A DNA stretch of 64,000 nucleotides, from assembly GCF_001305595.1 (NCBI RefSeq), contig NZ_CP012403.1, positions 704,501 to 768,500 of the forward strand, in the 5' to 3' direction. Source of the DNA: Azospirillum thiophilum (GTDB lineage Bacteria; Pseudomonadota; Alphaproteobacteria; Azospirillales; Azospirillaceae). The translations under genes were made by a program, and so were the position numbers. Below are positions 19,601 through 28,199 of this stretch, piece after piece; position 1 is the first letter of the stretch; every line of letters starts with the position of its first letter. The notes beneath the pieces were generated by a model that made no database searches, was not told the origin of the DNA, and saw nothing but the letters and a program-made list of their open reading frames with translations.

Positions 19601-20191
19601 GCGCTGCGCGGGCATCCGGCGGTACGGGACGCGGTGGTGGTGGCGCGGGACGGCAGCTCCGGCAAGCGGCTGGTCGGCTATGTCGCCGCCGCTGCCGAAG
19701 CGGAGCTGCCGCGGCGGTTGCGGGAGCATCTCGGCCGTGATCTGCCGGACTACATGGTTCCGGCCCATATCCTGGTGCTGGAGCGGCTGCCGCTGACCCC
19801 CAACGGCAAGCTCGACCGCAAGGCCCTGCCGGAGCCGGAGGCGGATGCCGGCGTCGTGCATGTTCCACCATCCACGGCGACCGAACATGCGCTGGCGGAG
19901 GTGTGGCGCGCGATCCTGGGGGTGGAGCGTGTCGGCGCCGCCGACAACTTCTTCGCGCTCGGCGGCCACTCGCTGCTGGCGGCGCGGGTGGCGGCACAGA
20001 TCCGCGACGGCCTCGCCGTGGATCTGCCCCTGCGCACCCTGTTCGAAGCGCCGACCCTCGCTGCGCTGGCGGCACGGATCGACCGGGAAAAGGCGGACGG
20101 CGCTGACGAGGAGGAGATCGGCCGCATGGACGCCCTGCTGTCCGACCTCGAAGCCGATCTCGAGGCCATGCCGCCGGAGGCCGCGCAATGA
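13628..20191 (+). CDS. NRPS 2: C-A(Asp)-PCP-C-A(Ser)-PCP
   Basis: 2187 residues, two complete modules. Module 1: condensation about 50-480 (HHIVADG at 187), adenylation with IYTSGSTG at 653, carrier Ser1046 (LGGDS). Specificity residues D-L-T-K-V-G-H-V-G match the Asp/beta-hydroxy-Asp code. Module 2: condensation (HHIISDG at 1245), adenylation IYTSGSTG at 1719 with D-V-W-H-V-S-L-I-D, the serine code, and carrier Ser2115 (LGGHS). No epimerisation domain is present, so both residues should be L. The Asp is the likely target of the dioxygenase at 5848..6834. The Ser adenylation domain is almost identical in DNA to one in NRPS 4 (see repeats). The C-terminal tail after the last carrier is acidic and may be a docking segment to NRPS 3. 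Confidence 0.94.
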   Translation: MTRSPSTPSQPTVPAISLDGLSHSQRRALAAVLAAKGIDIHTRLPIPRADRSAPLPLSYAQQRLWFLWRMDPGGAAYNIPGAIRVTGPLDPVLLEAVFAHLSDRHEALRTSFAEHDGQPVQVIHPRLAPVLAAIDLSALAPAEREARARDLVREEALAPFDLGTGPLLRLTLVRLAAAEHLLLVTLHHIVADGWSVERFLAEFASSYDALRAGCPPDLPALPVQYADYAQWQRDWLEAGERDRQLAYWRDRLGTEHPVLSLPFDRPRPAVLGAHGGTVAFRLGGRRSRDLKALAQARGVTPFVLLLAAFKLLLMHHSGETDLRVGVPFANRNRKETEGVVGFFVNTLVLRSRLDSREGFGTLLARLRDTALEAQAHQDLPFEQLVEALQPERRLSHNPLFQVKFNYGFDTSTLPAPEGLALAPEPTEFLGAHFDLALDIADAPEDLHGSMTYARDLFDVASVEGLVADYRGLLDAVLRQPDAPLWRLRPQGCAPAGEAVSRRDPAPGVLELWNARVAADPEAVAVCDNGRTLTVREVDGLANRLANELREAGVRPGDRVLLCFERSCGLIAALLGVMKAGAAYVPLDPFQPAERLRRLALSSGARRAVAAGATSAAAQATGLPCLDLDGPHIAARPDRFDGPVPAGALPAYVIYTSGSTGEPKGVVVSHGALGSYLCGVLERLAVPKGTSMAMASTVAADLGHTVLFGALCHGGALHLADDATARDADRFAGWMAACGAGVLKIVPSHLRGLLHADRAADVLPRDLLVLGGEACDGGLVERVRRLRPGLRVLNHYGPTETTVGVLTHEIPAAVPPVVPLGLPLADVRACVLDADLEPALPGAVGELYLGGDSLADGYLGQPALTAARFVPDPQPRRPGDRLYRTGDRVRLRRDGVLEFVGRLDDQVKIRGHRVEPGEVALILKSLPGLADVLVVAGTADHGPAAGQLIAYCVPSAAKPDIAALRETAAGLLPDHMVPAHWVTLDRLPLTANGKPDRKALPVPAAAEPAPQNVMTETEQRLARIWTEVLKREAVDVGASFFALGGDSILSLQLIARARKQGLKFTPKQLFEAQSIRALAVLLDARAQGSAPVPAPAPAAEPQVVPEEAAIPAVPRGDSLSLSSTQRRLWFLWRLDPASTAYTISTALRLRGRLDSESLRRAFALVSMRHETLRTRFIDRGGEPRQVIDADPAFDWTVEALEDAALLESRLRGEAARPFDLERGPLLRLRLFRLPGGDKHALSLAMHHIISDGWSMNVLVDEIAQTYALLAAGQPVALPPPPLQYADYAAWQERWMEGAEARRQLDHWRGRLGGEQPALDLPADRPRPPMQSHRGAAVEFQLDASLVAGLVAVGREQGASLFMVLLAAFAALLHRHGGQSDLRIGVPTANRGRVELEGLIGFFANTQVLRIEPDGRLPFDRFLAHVRDEVLAAQANQELPFDALVEVLQPDRSLDRNPLFQVMASHSRPRSDALRHLPGLDIAEYPRLHHAAQFDLSLHSEEQADGSLRATLIHATDLFDEATVQRFRSHLERILHGVVEAPTVTLGYLPVLDAADWPEVLPTPRHPAGPLVPELISGQAGVHGGLPAVSFGGRTLSYAELEAQANRLAHRLQALGVGPEVTVGVAAERSLELVVGLLAVMKAGGAYLPLDPELPPARLKAMAADGGIALLLTQSHLAGRLGGGVVPQAVRLLLLDAEDTAGLPDTPPVSGLQPDNLAYLIYTSGSTGTPKGAGNSHGALLNRLAWMQKAYGLAPGERVLQKTPFGFDVSVWEFFWPLMVGAHLVVAAPGAHRDAARLVALIREQSIDTLHFVPSMLQAFLEEPGVEQCTCLRRVVCSGEALPAALQDRLFARLPGVGLYNLYGPTEAAIDVSHWTCRSGGAGEAGAGGSVPIGVAIDNLRLYVLDECLNPLPAGAVGELYIAGAGLARGYHRRAGLTAERFVADPFAGDGGRMYRTGDLARRRGDGVIEYVGRIDHQVKIRGLRIELGEIEAALRGHPAVRDAVVVARDGSSGKRLVGYVAAAAEAELPRRLREHLGRDLPDYMVPAHILVLERLPLTPNGKLDRKALPEPEADAGVVHVPPSTATEHALAEVWRAILGVERVGAADNFFALGGHSLLAARVAAQIRDGLAVDLPLRTLFEAPTLAALAARIDREKADGADEEEIGRMDALLSDLEADLEAMPPEAAQ
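18329..19844 (+). repeat. Repeat S, copy 1: Ser adenylation domain of NRPS 2
   Basis: About 1.5 kb that aligns without gaps to 41983..43498 at a constant offset of 23,654 bases, with only scattered single-base differences. It covers almost the whole serine adenylation domain, from just before core A1 to just after A10. Third-codon positions are conserved along with the protein, so this is DNA-level duplication or gene conversion, not merely protein similarity. Confidence 0.9.
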
Positions 20192-23100
20192 CCACGCCCG
20201 TCCAGCACGAACCGGCGCGGCAACCGGCCGACGCGCTCGACCGGATCGCCCGGCGCCTCGACGCATTGCCCGCCGACCGGCAGGAGGAGTTCCTCCGGCG
20301 CCTCGCCGAGACGGGAATATCCTTCGCCCGGCTGCCGATCCTGTCGGGCCGCCGGCCGGACCGGCTGCCGCTGTCCCATGCTCAGCGGCGGCTGTGGGTT
20401 CTCTGGCAGCTCGACCGCCGCAGCCGGGCATACCACATCCCGATCGGCCTGAGCCTGACCGGCCACCTCGACCGGGAGGCGCTTGCCGGCGCCTTCGCCG
20501 ATATCCTGGCCCGGCATGAGGTGCTGCGTACCAGCTACCCGGCCCGCGACGGCGAGGCGGAGCAGCGTGTCCATCCCGCCGTTCCGCCGGACATCGGCTG
20601 GACCGACCTGTCGGCCCTGGCGCCGGCGGAACGGGACGTCCGGCTGAAAGTCCTGGCAGAAGAAACCGCTGCGACTCCCTTCGACCTGGAAGCGGCACCG
20701 CCGGTCCGCCTGCGGCTGGTGCGGCTGGCCGAGGAGGAGCATGCGCTTTTTCTGACGCTCCACCACATCGCCGCCGATGGCTGGTCGGTGAACCGGCTGG
20801 TGGAGGAGTTCGCCGCCCTCTATGCCGCCCGGCGGGAGGGGCGGGACGCCGGGCTTCACGCGCTGCCGATCCAGTATGCCGACCATGCGTTGTGGCAGGA
20901 CCGGCTCCTGCGCAGCGGCGAAGGCGCCCGCCAACTGGATCATTGGCGTGGCTTGCTCGGCGACGAGCAGCCGGAGCTGATGCTTCCGCGCGACGAAGAG
21001 GATGTCGGGGATGGCCAGCAGGGGCATGACCGGCGCGAGGCCGGCATCCCGATCCTCCTCGACGATGCCCTGACCGTCCGGCTGCGCAGCGTGGCGGGCA
21101 AGGAGGGGGCGACCGTCGCCAATCTTCTGCTGGCAGCCTTTCTGATTCTGCTTTGCCGCCACACCGGGCAGGGTGACTTGCGGGTGGGGGTGCCGGTCGC
21201 CGGGCGTCACCGTGCCGAGACCGAGCGCTTGATCGGCCTGTTCGTGAACAGTCTGGTCGTCCGTGCGGACCTGCATGGCGGGCTCGGACTGCATGAGGTG
21301 CTGGCGCAGGTCCGCGGCCGGTCGGCCGACGCCCAGGCCAACCAGGATCTGCCCTTCGAGCATCTGGTGGACGCCCTGAAGCCGGAACGCCGGCTCGACC
21401 GCAATCCGCTGTTCCAGGTGATGTTCAACCATCAGCATCGCCGGCTGTCGGCGCTGGATCGGATCGCCGGGCTGACGATCAAGCCCCTGCCCGGCGGTCC
21501 CCGCGTCGCCCTGTTCGACCTGTCGCTCGAGGTCGAGGAGGATGACGGTGGGTGCATTCGCTGCGATCTGCGCTACGCTGCCGGCCGTTTTGCGGCGGAG
21601 CGGATCGCCGCGATGGCGGAGGATTACCGGCGCATCCTCGCCGCCTTCGCCGCGGAGGAGGGTGGTTCCCTCGCCACCATCCGCCTGACGGCCGACGACC
21701 GCGCGGACGCCACGCCTGCCCTGTCCGCATGGACGATTCCGGGGGCCGGCCTGTCGCCCGCGACGCAGTTCGATGTCCGCGCGACGGAGACTCCCGAAGC
21801 CGTCGCCCTGGTGGCCGATGGACGGCCGGTGACCTTCGGTGCCTTGAAGGACCGGTCGGACCGGTTGGCCCGGCGGCTCCGCGCGCTGGGTGTCGGACCG
21901 GATGTCCGGGTTGGGCTGGCGGTCGAGCCGTCGCCCGCCATGGTGGTCGCCCTGCTGGCGATTTTGAAGGCGGGCGGGGGCTATGTGCCGCTCGATCCCC
22001 GGCTTCCCCGCGACCGTTTGGCGGGTATGATCGCCGACAGCGGCATGATTCTGATGCTGGCACAGGACAGCGTGCTTGGGTCGGTGCCGGCCGGGTTGAC
22101 CTGCCTGACGCTGGACACCGACGGGGCATGTGTGGACGGGCCGGAGGCCGAGGGCACTCCTCCGGCGCCGCTGGACACGGCATTGGCCTATCTGATCTAC
22201 ACCTCCGGTTCGACCGGGACGCCCAAGGGCGTCATGGTCTCCCACGGGGCGCTCGCCCGCCACTGTCTGGCTGCGGCCGAGGCTTACGGGATGACTGCCG
22301 GGGACCAGCTGCTGCATTTCGCCTCTTTCGGCTTCGATGCCGCGAGCGAACAGATCCTGATGCCCCTGCTGGCCGGGGCCGGCGTCGTTCTCGGCGCCAT
22401 GGCCGATTCCACGCCGGAACGGCTGGCGGCGCTGATCCGGCGCGACGGCGTCACCGTCGCCGACCTGCCGCCGGCCTATCTCGCCCACCATGCCGAGGCT
22501 CTCTCGGCAGCCATGCCCGGCCATCGTCTGCGCGCCTGTATCCTCGGTGGCGAGGCCTGGGACCTGTCGCTCGCCGGCCGTCTTGCCGGCTGGGTCGACG
22601 CTGTCTTCAACGCCTATGGGCCGACCGAGGCAGTGATCACTCCGCTGGTCTGGAAGGCCGGCGGAAAGGGGCAGGCCGGAACCGCCCCCATCGGCCGCAC
22701 CATCGGCGAGCGTCGGGCGCTGGTGCTCGACGGCTCGCTGAACCCGCTGCCGGCCGGAGCGGTCGGCGAGCTGTATCTCGGCGGGTCCGGTCTGGCGCGC
22801 GGCTACCTGAACCGCCCCGGCCTGACGGCGGAGCGCTTCGTGGCCGATCCGTTCGCCGGGGACGGCGGCCGGCTCTACCGCACCGGCGACCTCGTGCGCC
22901 AGCGGGCGGACGGGGTGATCGAGTATGTCGGCCGCATCGACCATCAGGTGAAGATCCGCGGCTTCCGCATCGAGCTGGGCGAGGTGGAGGCCCGGCTGCG
23001 GGCGCAGGAGGGCGTGCGCGAGGCGGCGGTGGTGGCACGGGACGGCAGCTCCGGCAAGCGGCTGGTCGGCTATGTCGTGCCGGCGGCTCGGACGGATGAC

Positions 23101-26100
23101 GGCTTCGTCGAGCGGCTGCGCGCCGGGCTGAAGGCGGCGCTGCCGGACTACATGGTTCCGTCCCACATCCTGGTGCTGGAGCGGCTGCCGCTGACCCCCA
23201 ACGGCAAGCTCGACCGCAAGGCCCTGCCGGAGCCGGAGGTGGTCTCGTCGGCGGCCCAGGTGGCTCCGCGCAGCGAGGCCGAGCGCGCCCTGGCGGCCTT
23301 GTGGTGCGAGCTGCTGCGGCTGGAGAGCGTCGGCGTCACCGACAATTTCTTCGAGCTGGGCGGCGACTCCATCCTCTCCATCCAGCTGGTCAGCCGCGCC
23401 CGTCGCCACGGCCTGTCCTTCACCCCGCGCGACGTCTTCGAGCATCAGACCCTGGAGGCGCTCGCCCGTGCCGCCCGCAGCGACACCACAGCGGCTCCGA
23501 CAGCCGAGCAGGGCCTCGTCACCGGCGCGCTGGCGCTGACGCCGATCCAGCGCTGGTTCTTCGAGGAGGCGATCCCCAACCGCAGCCACTGGAACCAGTC
23601 CGTGCTGCTGCGCCTGCGCCGGCCCGTCGATCCGGCGCTGCTGGAGCGTGCGCTGGCGGCCCTGGTCGCCCATCACGACGCCCTGCGGCTGGTCTTCGCG
23701 ACGGATGGACGCGCGGAGCATCTGGCGCCCGCTGCGCTGCCGCTGCTGCTGTGGCAGCGCTCCGCCGCCGATGCCACGGCACAGGAGCGGCTGTGCGAGG
23801 AGGCCCAGCGCAGCCTGGAGCTGGAGCATGGCCCGCTGCTGCGCGCCCTGCTGGTCGAGCGCGGGGATGACGGTTGCCAACGCCTGCTGCTGGCGATCCA
23901 TCACCTGGTGGTGGACGGCGTGTCCTGGCGCGTGCTGCTGGAGGATCTGCAGCTGGCCTGCACCCAGCTGGAGCGGGGCGGGCCGGTGGCGCTTGCGGCC
24001 AAGACGGCGTCCTTCCAATCCTGGGGCGAGGCCCTGCGCAGCCACGCCGCGAGCGAAGCGCTGCGGAATGAGTTGTCCTGGTGGCGCGACAGCCTGGGGG
24101 ATGCTCCGGCCGGGCTGCCGGGCGTGGTGGAGCCGGTGCCGGCCGATGCGCTGACGGTTGCGAAGTCGGCGGTTGCGCGGACGCGGCTGGATGCGGGCTG
24201 GACGAAGCGGCTGCTGTCGTCGGCGCCTGCGGCCTACCGGACGCGGGTGAACGACCTGCTGCTGACGGCGCTGGCGCGGGTTCTGTGCCGGTGGAGCGGC
24301 GCGGGCTCGGCGCTGGTGCAACTGGAGGGGCATGGCCGCGAGGAGCTTGTGGCGGGGATGGACCTCAGCCGCAGCGTCGGCTGGTTCACCACCGCCTATC
24401 CGGTGCATCTGCACCCCTGCGGGGAGCCCGGCGCGGCGATCAAGGCGGTGAAGGAACAGCTTCGGGCGGTGCCGGCCAACGGCCTTGGCTACGGCGTGCT
24501 GCGCCATCTCGGCGACGCGGAGAGCCAAGCGGTGCTGCGGGCGCTGCCCGAGGCGCGGGTGACCTTCAACTATCTCGGCCAGTTCGACGGCAGCTTCGAT
24601 GCCCAGGCCCGCTTCGTCCCGGCCGACGAGCCGGCGGGAGCCCGTCTCGATCCCGACGCTCCGCTCGGCAATTGGCTGGGCATCGACGGCAGGGTCTATG
24701 ACGGGGAGCTTGTGTTCGACTGGAGCTACAGCCGGTCCGTCCTGGCGCCGGCGGTGGTGGAGGGGCTGGCTTCGGCCTATGCGGAGGAGCTGCGGGCACT
24801 GGTGGCGCATTGCGAGGCGTCGGCGGGCGGGCTGACGCCGTCGGACGTTCCGCTTGCGGGTCTGACGCAGGGGCAGCTGGACACCCTGGCGTTGCCGGCG
24901 CGCGAGCTGGAGGACCTCTATCCGCTGAGCCCGATGCAGCAGGGCATGCTGTTCCACGCGCTGGAAGGCGCCGCGGAGGGCGAGAGCCCTTATGTGACGC
25001 AGCTCGCCGTCGAGGTCGAGGGCCTGGAGGAGGAGCGGTTCGCCGCGGCCTGGGCCTGGGTGACGTCCCGCCATGCGGTGCTGCGCACCGGCTTCCTGTG
25101 GGGCGGCGCGCTGTCGACCCCGCTTCAGGCGGTGTGGGAGCGGGTGCCCGACGCGGTGTCGGTGCTGGACTGGCGGGAGATCGGGCTTGCCGGTGACACG
25201 CTGGAGGAGGCTTTGGGGAGGCTGGCGCGGGAGGACCGTGCCCGTGGCTTCGAGCTCGGGCGTCCGCCGCTTCAGCGTGTTCTGCTGGTCCGGCTTGGGC
25301 AGGGGCGGCACCGTCTGGTGTGGACCAGCCATCACCTGCTGCTGGACGGCTGGAGCAGCGCGCGCCTGGTGGCGGAGGCGCTGGGCCGCTACCGGGGAGC
25401 GGCCGTCACCGGCGCGCCGGGCCGTTACCGCGACTACATCGCGTGGCTCTGCCGGCAGGATGCAGCGGCGTCGGAGCGGTTCTGGCGCGGGCGCCTGTCG
25501 GGTCTGGAGGCGCCGACGCTGCTGGCGGCCAGCCTGCCCTGCCGCGATCCGCAGGCGGGGCATGGCGTGGTGCGGCTGCGGCTGGATGGCGGTGCGACGC
25601 AGCGGCTGCAGGGCTTTGCGCAGGCGCAGCGGGTGACGCTGAGCACGCTGGTGCAGGGGGCGTGGGCGCTGCTTCTGCAACGCTACGGCGGTCAGGAGAC
25701 GGTGGCGTTCGGAGCGACGGTGTCGGGGCGTCCGGCGGAGCTTGCCGGGGTCGAGGAGACGCTCGGGCTGTTCATCAACACGCTTCCGGTGGTGGAGCGT
25801 CCGCCGTCGGGCGAGCGGGTCGGGGAGTGGCTGCGCGGGCTGCAGCGGCGGAACCTCGAACTGCGCGAGCATGAGCACACGCCGCTGCACGAGGTGCAGC
25901 GCTGGGCCGGGGCCAGCCTCGGCACCAGCGGCGGTGCGCGGGCGCTGTTCGACAGCATCGTCGTGTTCGAGAATTATCCGGTCGACGAGGCCATCAGGGA
26001 CCAGACCGACGACAGCCTGAGGTTCGGCTCCGCAGAAACCGCCGATGACACCCACTATGCGATGACGCTGACGGTCCGGGCCGGCGGCGCGCTGGATTTT

Positions 26101-28119
26101 GCATTCGGCTACCGGCGCGACCACTTCGACGCCGGTCATGCAGAGGAGCTGTCACAGCTGTTCGGCGGACTGCTGGACCGCATGGCGTCGAATGCCGAAA
26201 CCCGCGTCGGAATGCTGGAACTGCTGGAGGGCGACCGCCGCCGCCAGGTTCTGGAGAGGTGGAGCGGCCTGACCGATCCAAATCACCCGTCCCTTCCGAT
26301 CCCGCGCCTGCATCAGCTCATCGAAGCCCAGGTCCGCCGCAAGCCGGAAGCGACCGCCCTGGTCCATCCGGGCGGCAGCCTGAGCTATGGTGACTTGAAC
26401 GCCCGCGCCAACCGGCTGGCCCGCCTGCTGCGCGCGGAGGGGATCGGGCCGGACGACCGGGTCGCCATTGCGCTCGAACGCTCTCCCGAGCTGGTGGTCG
26501 CCATTCTTGCGGTTCTGAAGGCCGGCGCCGCCTATCTGCCGCTCGATCCCGGCTATCCGCCCCAGCGTCTGGCCTACATGCTGGAGGATGGCGGAGCAGC
26601 GCTGCTGCTGACCTCGGAGGCGTTGCAAGGCGGCATATCCTTGCCGACCGCTCTGCCGGCGATCCGGCTCGACGCCGACCGGGACCGGCTGGCGGCCTTC
26701 GCCGACGACGACCTGCCGCCGGCCGGCACGCCCGACGACCTGATCTACCTGATCTACACCTCCGGCTCCACCGGCCAGCCCAAGGGAGCCGGGGTGACGC
26801 AGGCCGGGTTCGTGAACCTGATGCGCTGGTACTGCGACCATGTCGGCTTCGATGCCGGCAGCCGCCTGCTGCTGATGAGTTCGCACGCCTTCGACCTGAC
26901 CCAGAAGAACCTGTTCGCACCGCTCCTGACCGGCGGTCAGCTGCACATGGCGGGCGACGGCTACGACCCGCAACAGCTTCTGGAGTGGATCGCCCGGCAC
27001 GGCATCACCGCGCTGAACGCCACCCCCAGCACCTTCCAGCCGCTGGTGGCGCTGGAACGGGATGGGGAGCTGGAGTCCCTGCGCGACGTGATCCTGGGCG
27101 GCGAGCCGATCCGCACCGATGCGCTGCGTCCCTGGCTGGACAGGCGGGGTGGGTCGATGCCGCGCATCCACAACAGCTACGGCCCGACCGAATGCGCGGA
27201 CGTCGTCGCCTTCCATCGCTGGGACGGCATCGCGGCCGACATCCCGACCGGGCGGCCGGTGCCCGGCCTTCGCCTCTACATCCTGGATGGCCGCGGCTGC
27301 CCGGTGCCGCCGGGGGTGGCGGGCGAACTGCACATCGGCGGCATCGGGGTCGGGCGCGGCTATCACCGCCAGCCGGGCCTGACCGCCGACCGCTTCGTCC
27401 CCGATCCCTTCGGCGAGCCGGGCGGACGGCTCTACCGCAGCGGCGACCTCGCCCGCCATCGTGAGGACGGCGTGATCGAGTATCTCGGCCGCATCGACCA
27501 GCAGGTGAAGATCCGCGGCCTGCGCATCGAACTGGGGGAGATCGAGGCGGCGCTGCAGGCGGAGGCGGCAGTCCGGGATGCGGCGGTCGCCGCGGTCGAA
27601 GGCCCCGGTGGCGGGCAGCTCTGCGCCTATATCGTCCCCGCCGCGGAGGAAGACCGGCAAGGCGATGCCCTCTGGCCGTTGCTGCGCCGGCGGCTGGGGG
27701 AGCGGCTGCCCGACCATATGGTCCCCACCCTCTGGGTCCGGCTGGACCGGCTGCCGCTGACGCCCAGCGGCAAGCTCGACCGGCGGGCGCTGCCCCAGCC
27801 CGAGTTGAGGCAGCGGAGCCATGTACCGCCCTCCACGGATCTGGAGCGTCGGCTGGCCGCCCTGTGGGAGGAGCTGCTGCGGGTCGAGCGGGTCGGCCTG
27901 GACGACGACTTCTTCGAGCTGGGCGGCCATTCGCTGCTGGCGGTGCAACTGATCGCCCGTCTGCGGTGCGACTTCGGGATCGCCCTGTCGCCCGGCCAGA
28001 TCTTCGGCAACGCCAGCTTGCGGGCTTTGGCGGCCCATGTCGCCGAACGTCCGGCCGCGCCCGATCCCGGCAAGCTGTCGCGGATGAGCGCGCTGATGGA
28101 TATGCTGGAATCCGGCTGA
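20188..28119 (+). CDS. NRPS 3: C-A(basic?)-PCP-E-C-A(unknown)-PCP
   Basis: 2643 residues. Module 1: condensation (HHIAADG at 192), adenylation (IYTSGSTG at 670), carrier Ser1061 (LGGDS), epimerisation domain (HHLVVDG at 1238, SVGWFTTAYPV, FNYLGQ). Module 2: D-configured-donor condensation opening LEDLYPLSPMQQGML with HHLLLDG at 1715, adenylation (IYTSGSTG at 2189), carrier Ser2582 (LGGHS). The first specificity code reads D-A-E-D-I-G-A-I-T; two acidic residues in the pocket suggest a basic amino acid (Orn, Lys or Arg type), delivered as the D form. The second reads D-L-K-N-I-G-S-D-V, which I cannot assign. The gene overlaps NRPS 2 by ATGA and ends 22 bases before a strong palindromic terminator. 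Its PCP-E-C segment is duplicated in NRPS 4. Confidence 0.93.
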   Translation: MTTPVQHEPARQPADALDRIARRLDALPADRQEEFLRRLAETGISFARLPILSGRRPDRLPLSHAQRRLWVLWQLDRRSRAYHIPIGLSLTGHLDREALAGAFADILARHEVLRTSYPARDGEAEQRVHPAVPPDIGWTDLSALAPAERDVRLKVLAEETAATPFDLEAAPPVRLRLVRLAEEEHALFLTLHHIAADGWSVNRLVEEFAALYAARREGRDAGLHALPIQYADHALWQDRLLRSGEGARQLDHWRGLLGDEQPELMLPRDEEDVGDGQQGHDRREAGIPILLDDALTVRLRSVAGKEGATVANLLLAAFLILLCRHTGQGDLRVGVPVAGRHRAETERLIGLFVNSLVVRADLHGGLGLHEVLAQVRGRSADAQANQDLPFEHLVDALKPERRLDRNPLFQVMFNHQHRRLSALDRIAGLTIKPLPGGPRVALFDLSLEVEEDDGGCIRCDLRYAAGRFAAERIAAMAEDYRRILAAFAAEEGGSLATIRLTADDRADATPALSAWTIPGAGLSPATQFDVRATETPEAVALVADGRPVTFGALKDRSDRLARRLRALGVGPDVRVGLAVEPSPAMVVALLAILKAGGGYVPLDPRLPRDRLAGMIADSGMILMLAQDSVLGSVPAGLTCLTLDTDGACVDGPEAEGTPPAPLDTALAYLIYTSGSTGTPKGVMVSHGALARHCLAAAEAYGMTAGDQLLHFASFGFDAASEQILMPLLAGAGVVLGAMADSTPERLAALIRRDGVTVADLPPAYLAHHAEALSAAMPGHRLRACILGGEAWDLSLAGRLAGWVDAVFNAYGPTEAVITPLVWKAGGKGQAGTAPIGRTIGERRALVLDGSLNPLPAGAVGELYLGGSGLARGYLNRPGLTAERFVADPFAGDGGRLYRTGDLVRQRADGVIEYVGRIDHQVKIRGFRIELGEVEARLRAQEGVREAAVVARDGSSGKRLVGYVVPAARTDDGFVERLRAGLKAALPDYMVPSHILVLERLPLTPNGKLDRKALPEPEVVSSAAQVAPRSEAERALAALWCELLRLESVGVTDNFFELGGDSILSIQLVSRARRHGLSFTPRDVFEHQTLEALARAARSDTTAAPTAEQGLVTGALALTPIQRWFFEEAIPNRSHWNQSVLLRLRRPVDPALLERALAALVAHHDALRLVFATDGRAEHLAPAALPLLLWQRSAADATAQERLCEEAQRSLELEHGPLLRALLVERGDDGCQRLLLAIHHLVVDGVSWRVLLEDLQLACTQLERGGPVALAAKTASFQSWGEALRSHAASEALRNELSWWRDSLGDAPAGLPGVVEPVPADALTVAKSAVARTRLDAGWTKRLLSSAPAAYRTRVNDLLLTALARVLCRWSGAGSALVQLEGHGREELVAGMDLSRSVGWFTTAYPVHLHPCGEPGAAIKAVKEQLRAVPANGLGYGVLRHLGDAESQAVLRALPEARVTFNYLGQFDGSFDAQARFVPADEPAGARLDPDAPLGNWLGIDGRVYDGELVFDWSYSRSVLAPAVVEGLASAYAEELRALVAHCEASAGGLTPSDVPLAGLTQGQLDTLALPARELEDLYPLSPMQQGMLFHALEGAAEGESPYVTQLAVEVEGLEEERFAAAWAWVTSRHAVLRTGFLWGGALSTPLQAVWERVPDAVSVLDWREIGLAGDTLEEALGRLAREDRARGFELGRPPLQRVLLVRLGQGRHRLVWTSHHLLLDGWSSARLVAEALGRYRGAAVTGAPGRYRDYIAWLCRQDAAASERFWRGRLSGLEAPTLLAASLPCRDPQAGHGVVRLRLDGGATQRLQGFAQAQRVTLSTLVQGAWALLLQRYGGQETVAFGATVSGRPAELAGVEETLGLFINTLPVVERPPSGERVGEWLRGLQRRNLELREHEHTPLHEVQRWAGASLGTSGGARALFDSIVVFENYPVDEAIRDQTDDSLRFGSAETADDTHYAMTLTVRAGGALDFAFGYRRDHFDAGHAEELSQLFGGLLDRMASNAETRVGMLELLEGDRRRQVLERWSGLTDPNHPSLPIPRLHQLIEAQVRRKPEATALVHPGGSLSYGDLNARANRLARLLRAEGIGPDDRVAIALERSPELVVAILAVLKAGAAYLPLDPGYPPQRLAYMLEDGGAALLLTSEALQGGISLPTALPAIRLDADRDRLAAFADDDLPPAGTPDDLIYLIYTSGSTGQPKGAGVTQAGFVNLMRWYCDHVGFDAGSRLLLMSSHAFDLTQKNLFAPLLTGGQLHMAGDGYDPQQLLEWIARHGITALNATPSTFQPLVALERDGELESLRDVILGGEPIRTDALRPWLDRRGGSMPRIHNSYGPTECADVVAFHRWDGIAADIPTGRPVPGLRLYILDGRGCPVPPGVAGELHIGGIGVGRGYHRQPGLTADRFVPDPFGEPGGRLYRSGDLARHREDGVIEYLGRIDQQVKIRGLRIELGEIEAALQAEAAVRDAAVAAVEGPGGGQLCAYIVPAAEEDRQGDALWPLLRRRLGERLPDHMVPTLWVRLDRLPLTPSGKLDRRALPQPELRQRSHVPPSTDLERRLAALWEELLRVERVGLDDDFFELGGHSLLAVQLIARLRCDFGIALSPGQIFGNASLRALAAHVAERPAAPDPGKLSRMSALMDMLESG
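23257..24962 (+). repeat. Repeat E, copy 1: carrier plus epimerisation domain (NRPS 3 module 1)
   Basis: First of four nearly identical 1.7-kb copies covering the PCP and E domains and the opening of the next condensation domain. It lacks one codon (near 23870) that the other three have. It continues in near identity with copy 4 for a further 1.06 kb, through the condensation domain to 26027. Confidence 0.9.
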
Positions 28120-28141
28120 TCGGCCGGATCAGGCAAGGGAT

Positions 28142-28171
28142 AAGGGGCGCAACCGGCCGGTTGCGCCCCTT
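28142..28171. terminator. Perfect 30-bp palindrome, bidirectional terminator
   Basis: The 15-base arm AAGGGGCGCAACCGG is followed directly by its exact reverse complement, giving a perfect 30-base palindrome rich in G and C with flanking A and T runs on both strands. It lies in the 80-base gap between the stop of NRPS 3 (+ strand) and the stop of the SyrD-type exporter (- strand), so it fits a shared rho-independent terminator for convergent genes. In RNA the stem would have a short loop drawn from the central GGCC. Confidence 0.85.
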
Positions 28172-28199
28172 TCCCGTTCCGCTTTCCTTGCAGACTCAG

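Noticed and set aside
12890..20698. Very long antisense open frame (about 2600 codons) opposite NRPS 2
   Set aside because: It lies wholly opposite clear NRPS domains and its translation is low-complexity Arg/Gln/Gly/Pro/His-rich with no family match; GC-rich coding DNA commonly has stop-free shadow frames.
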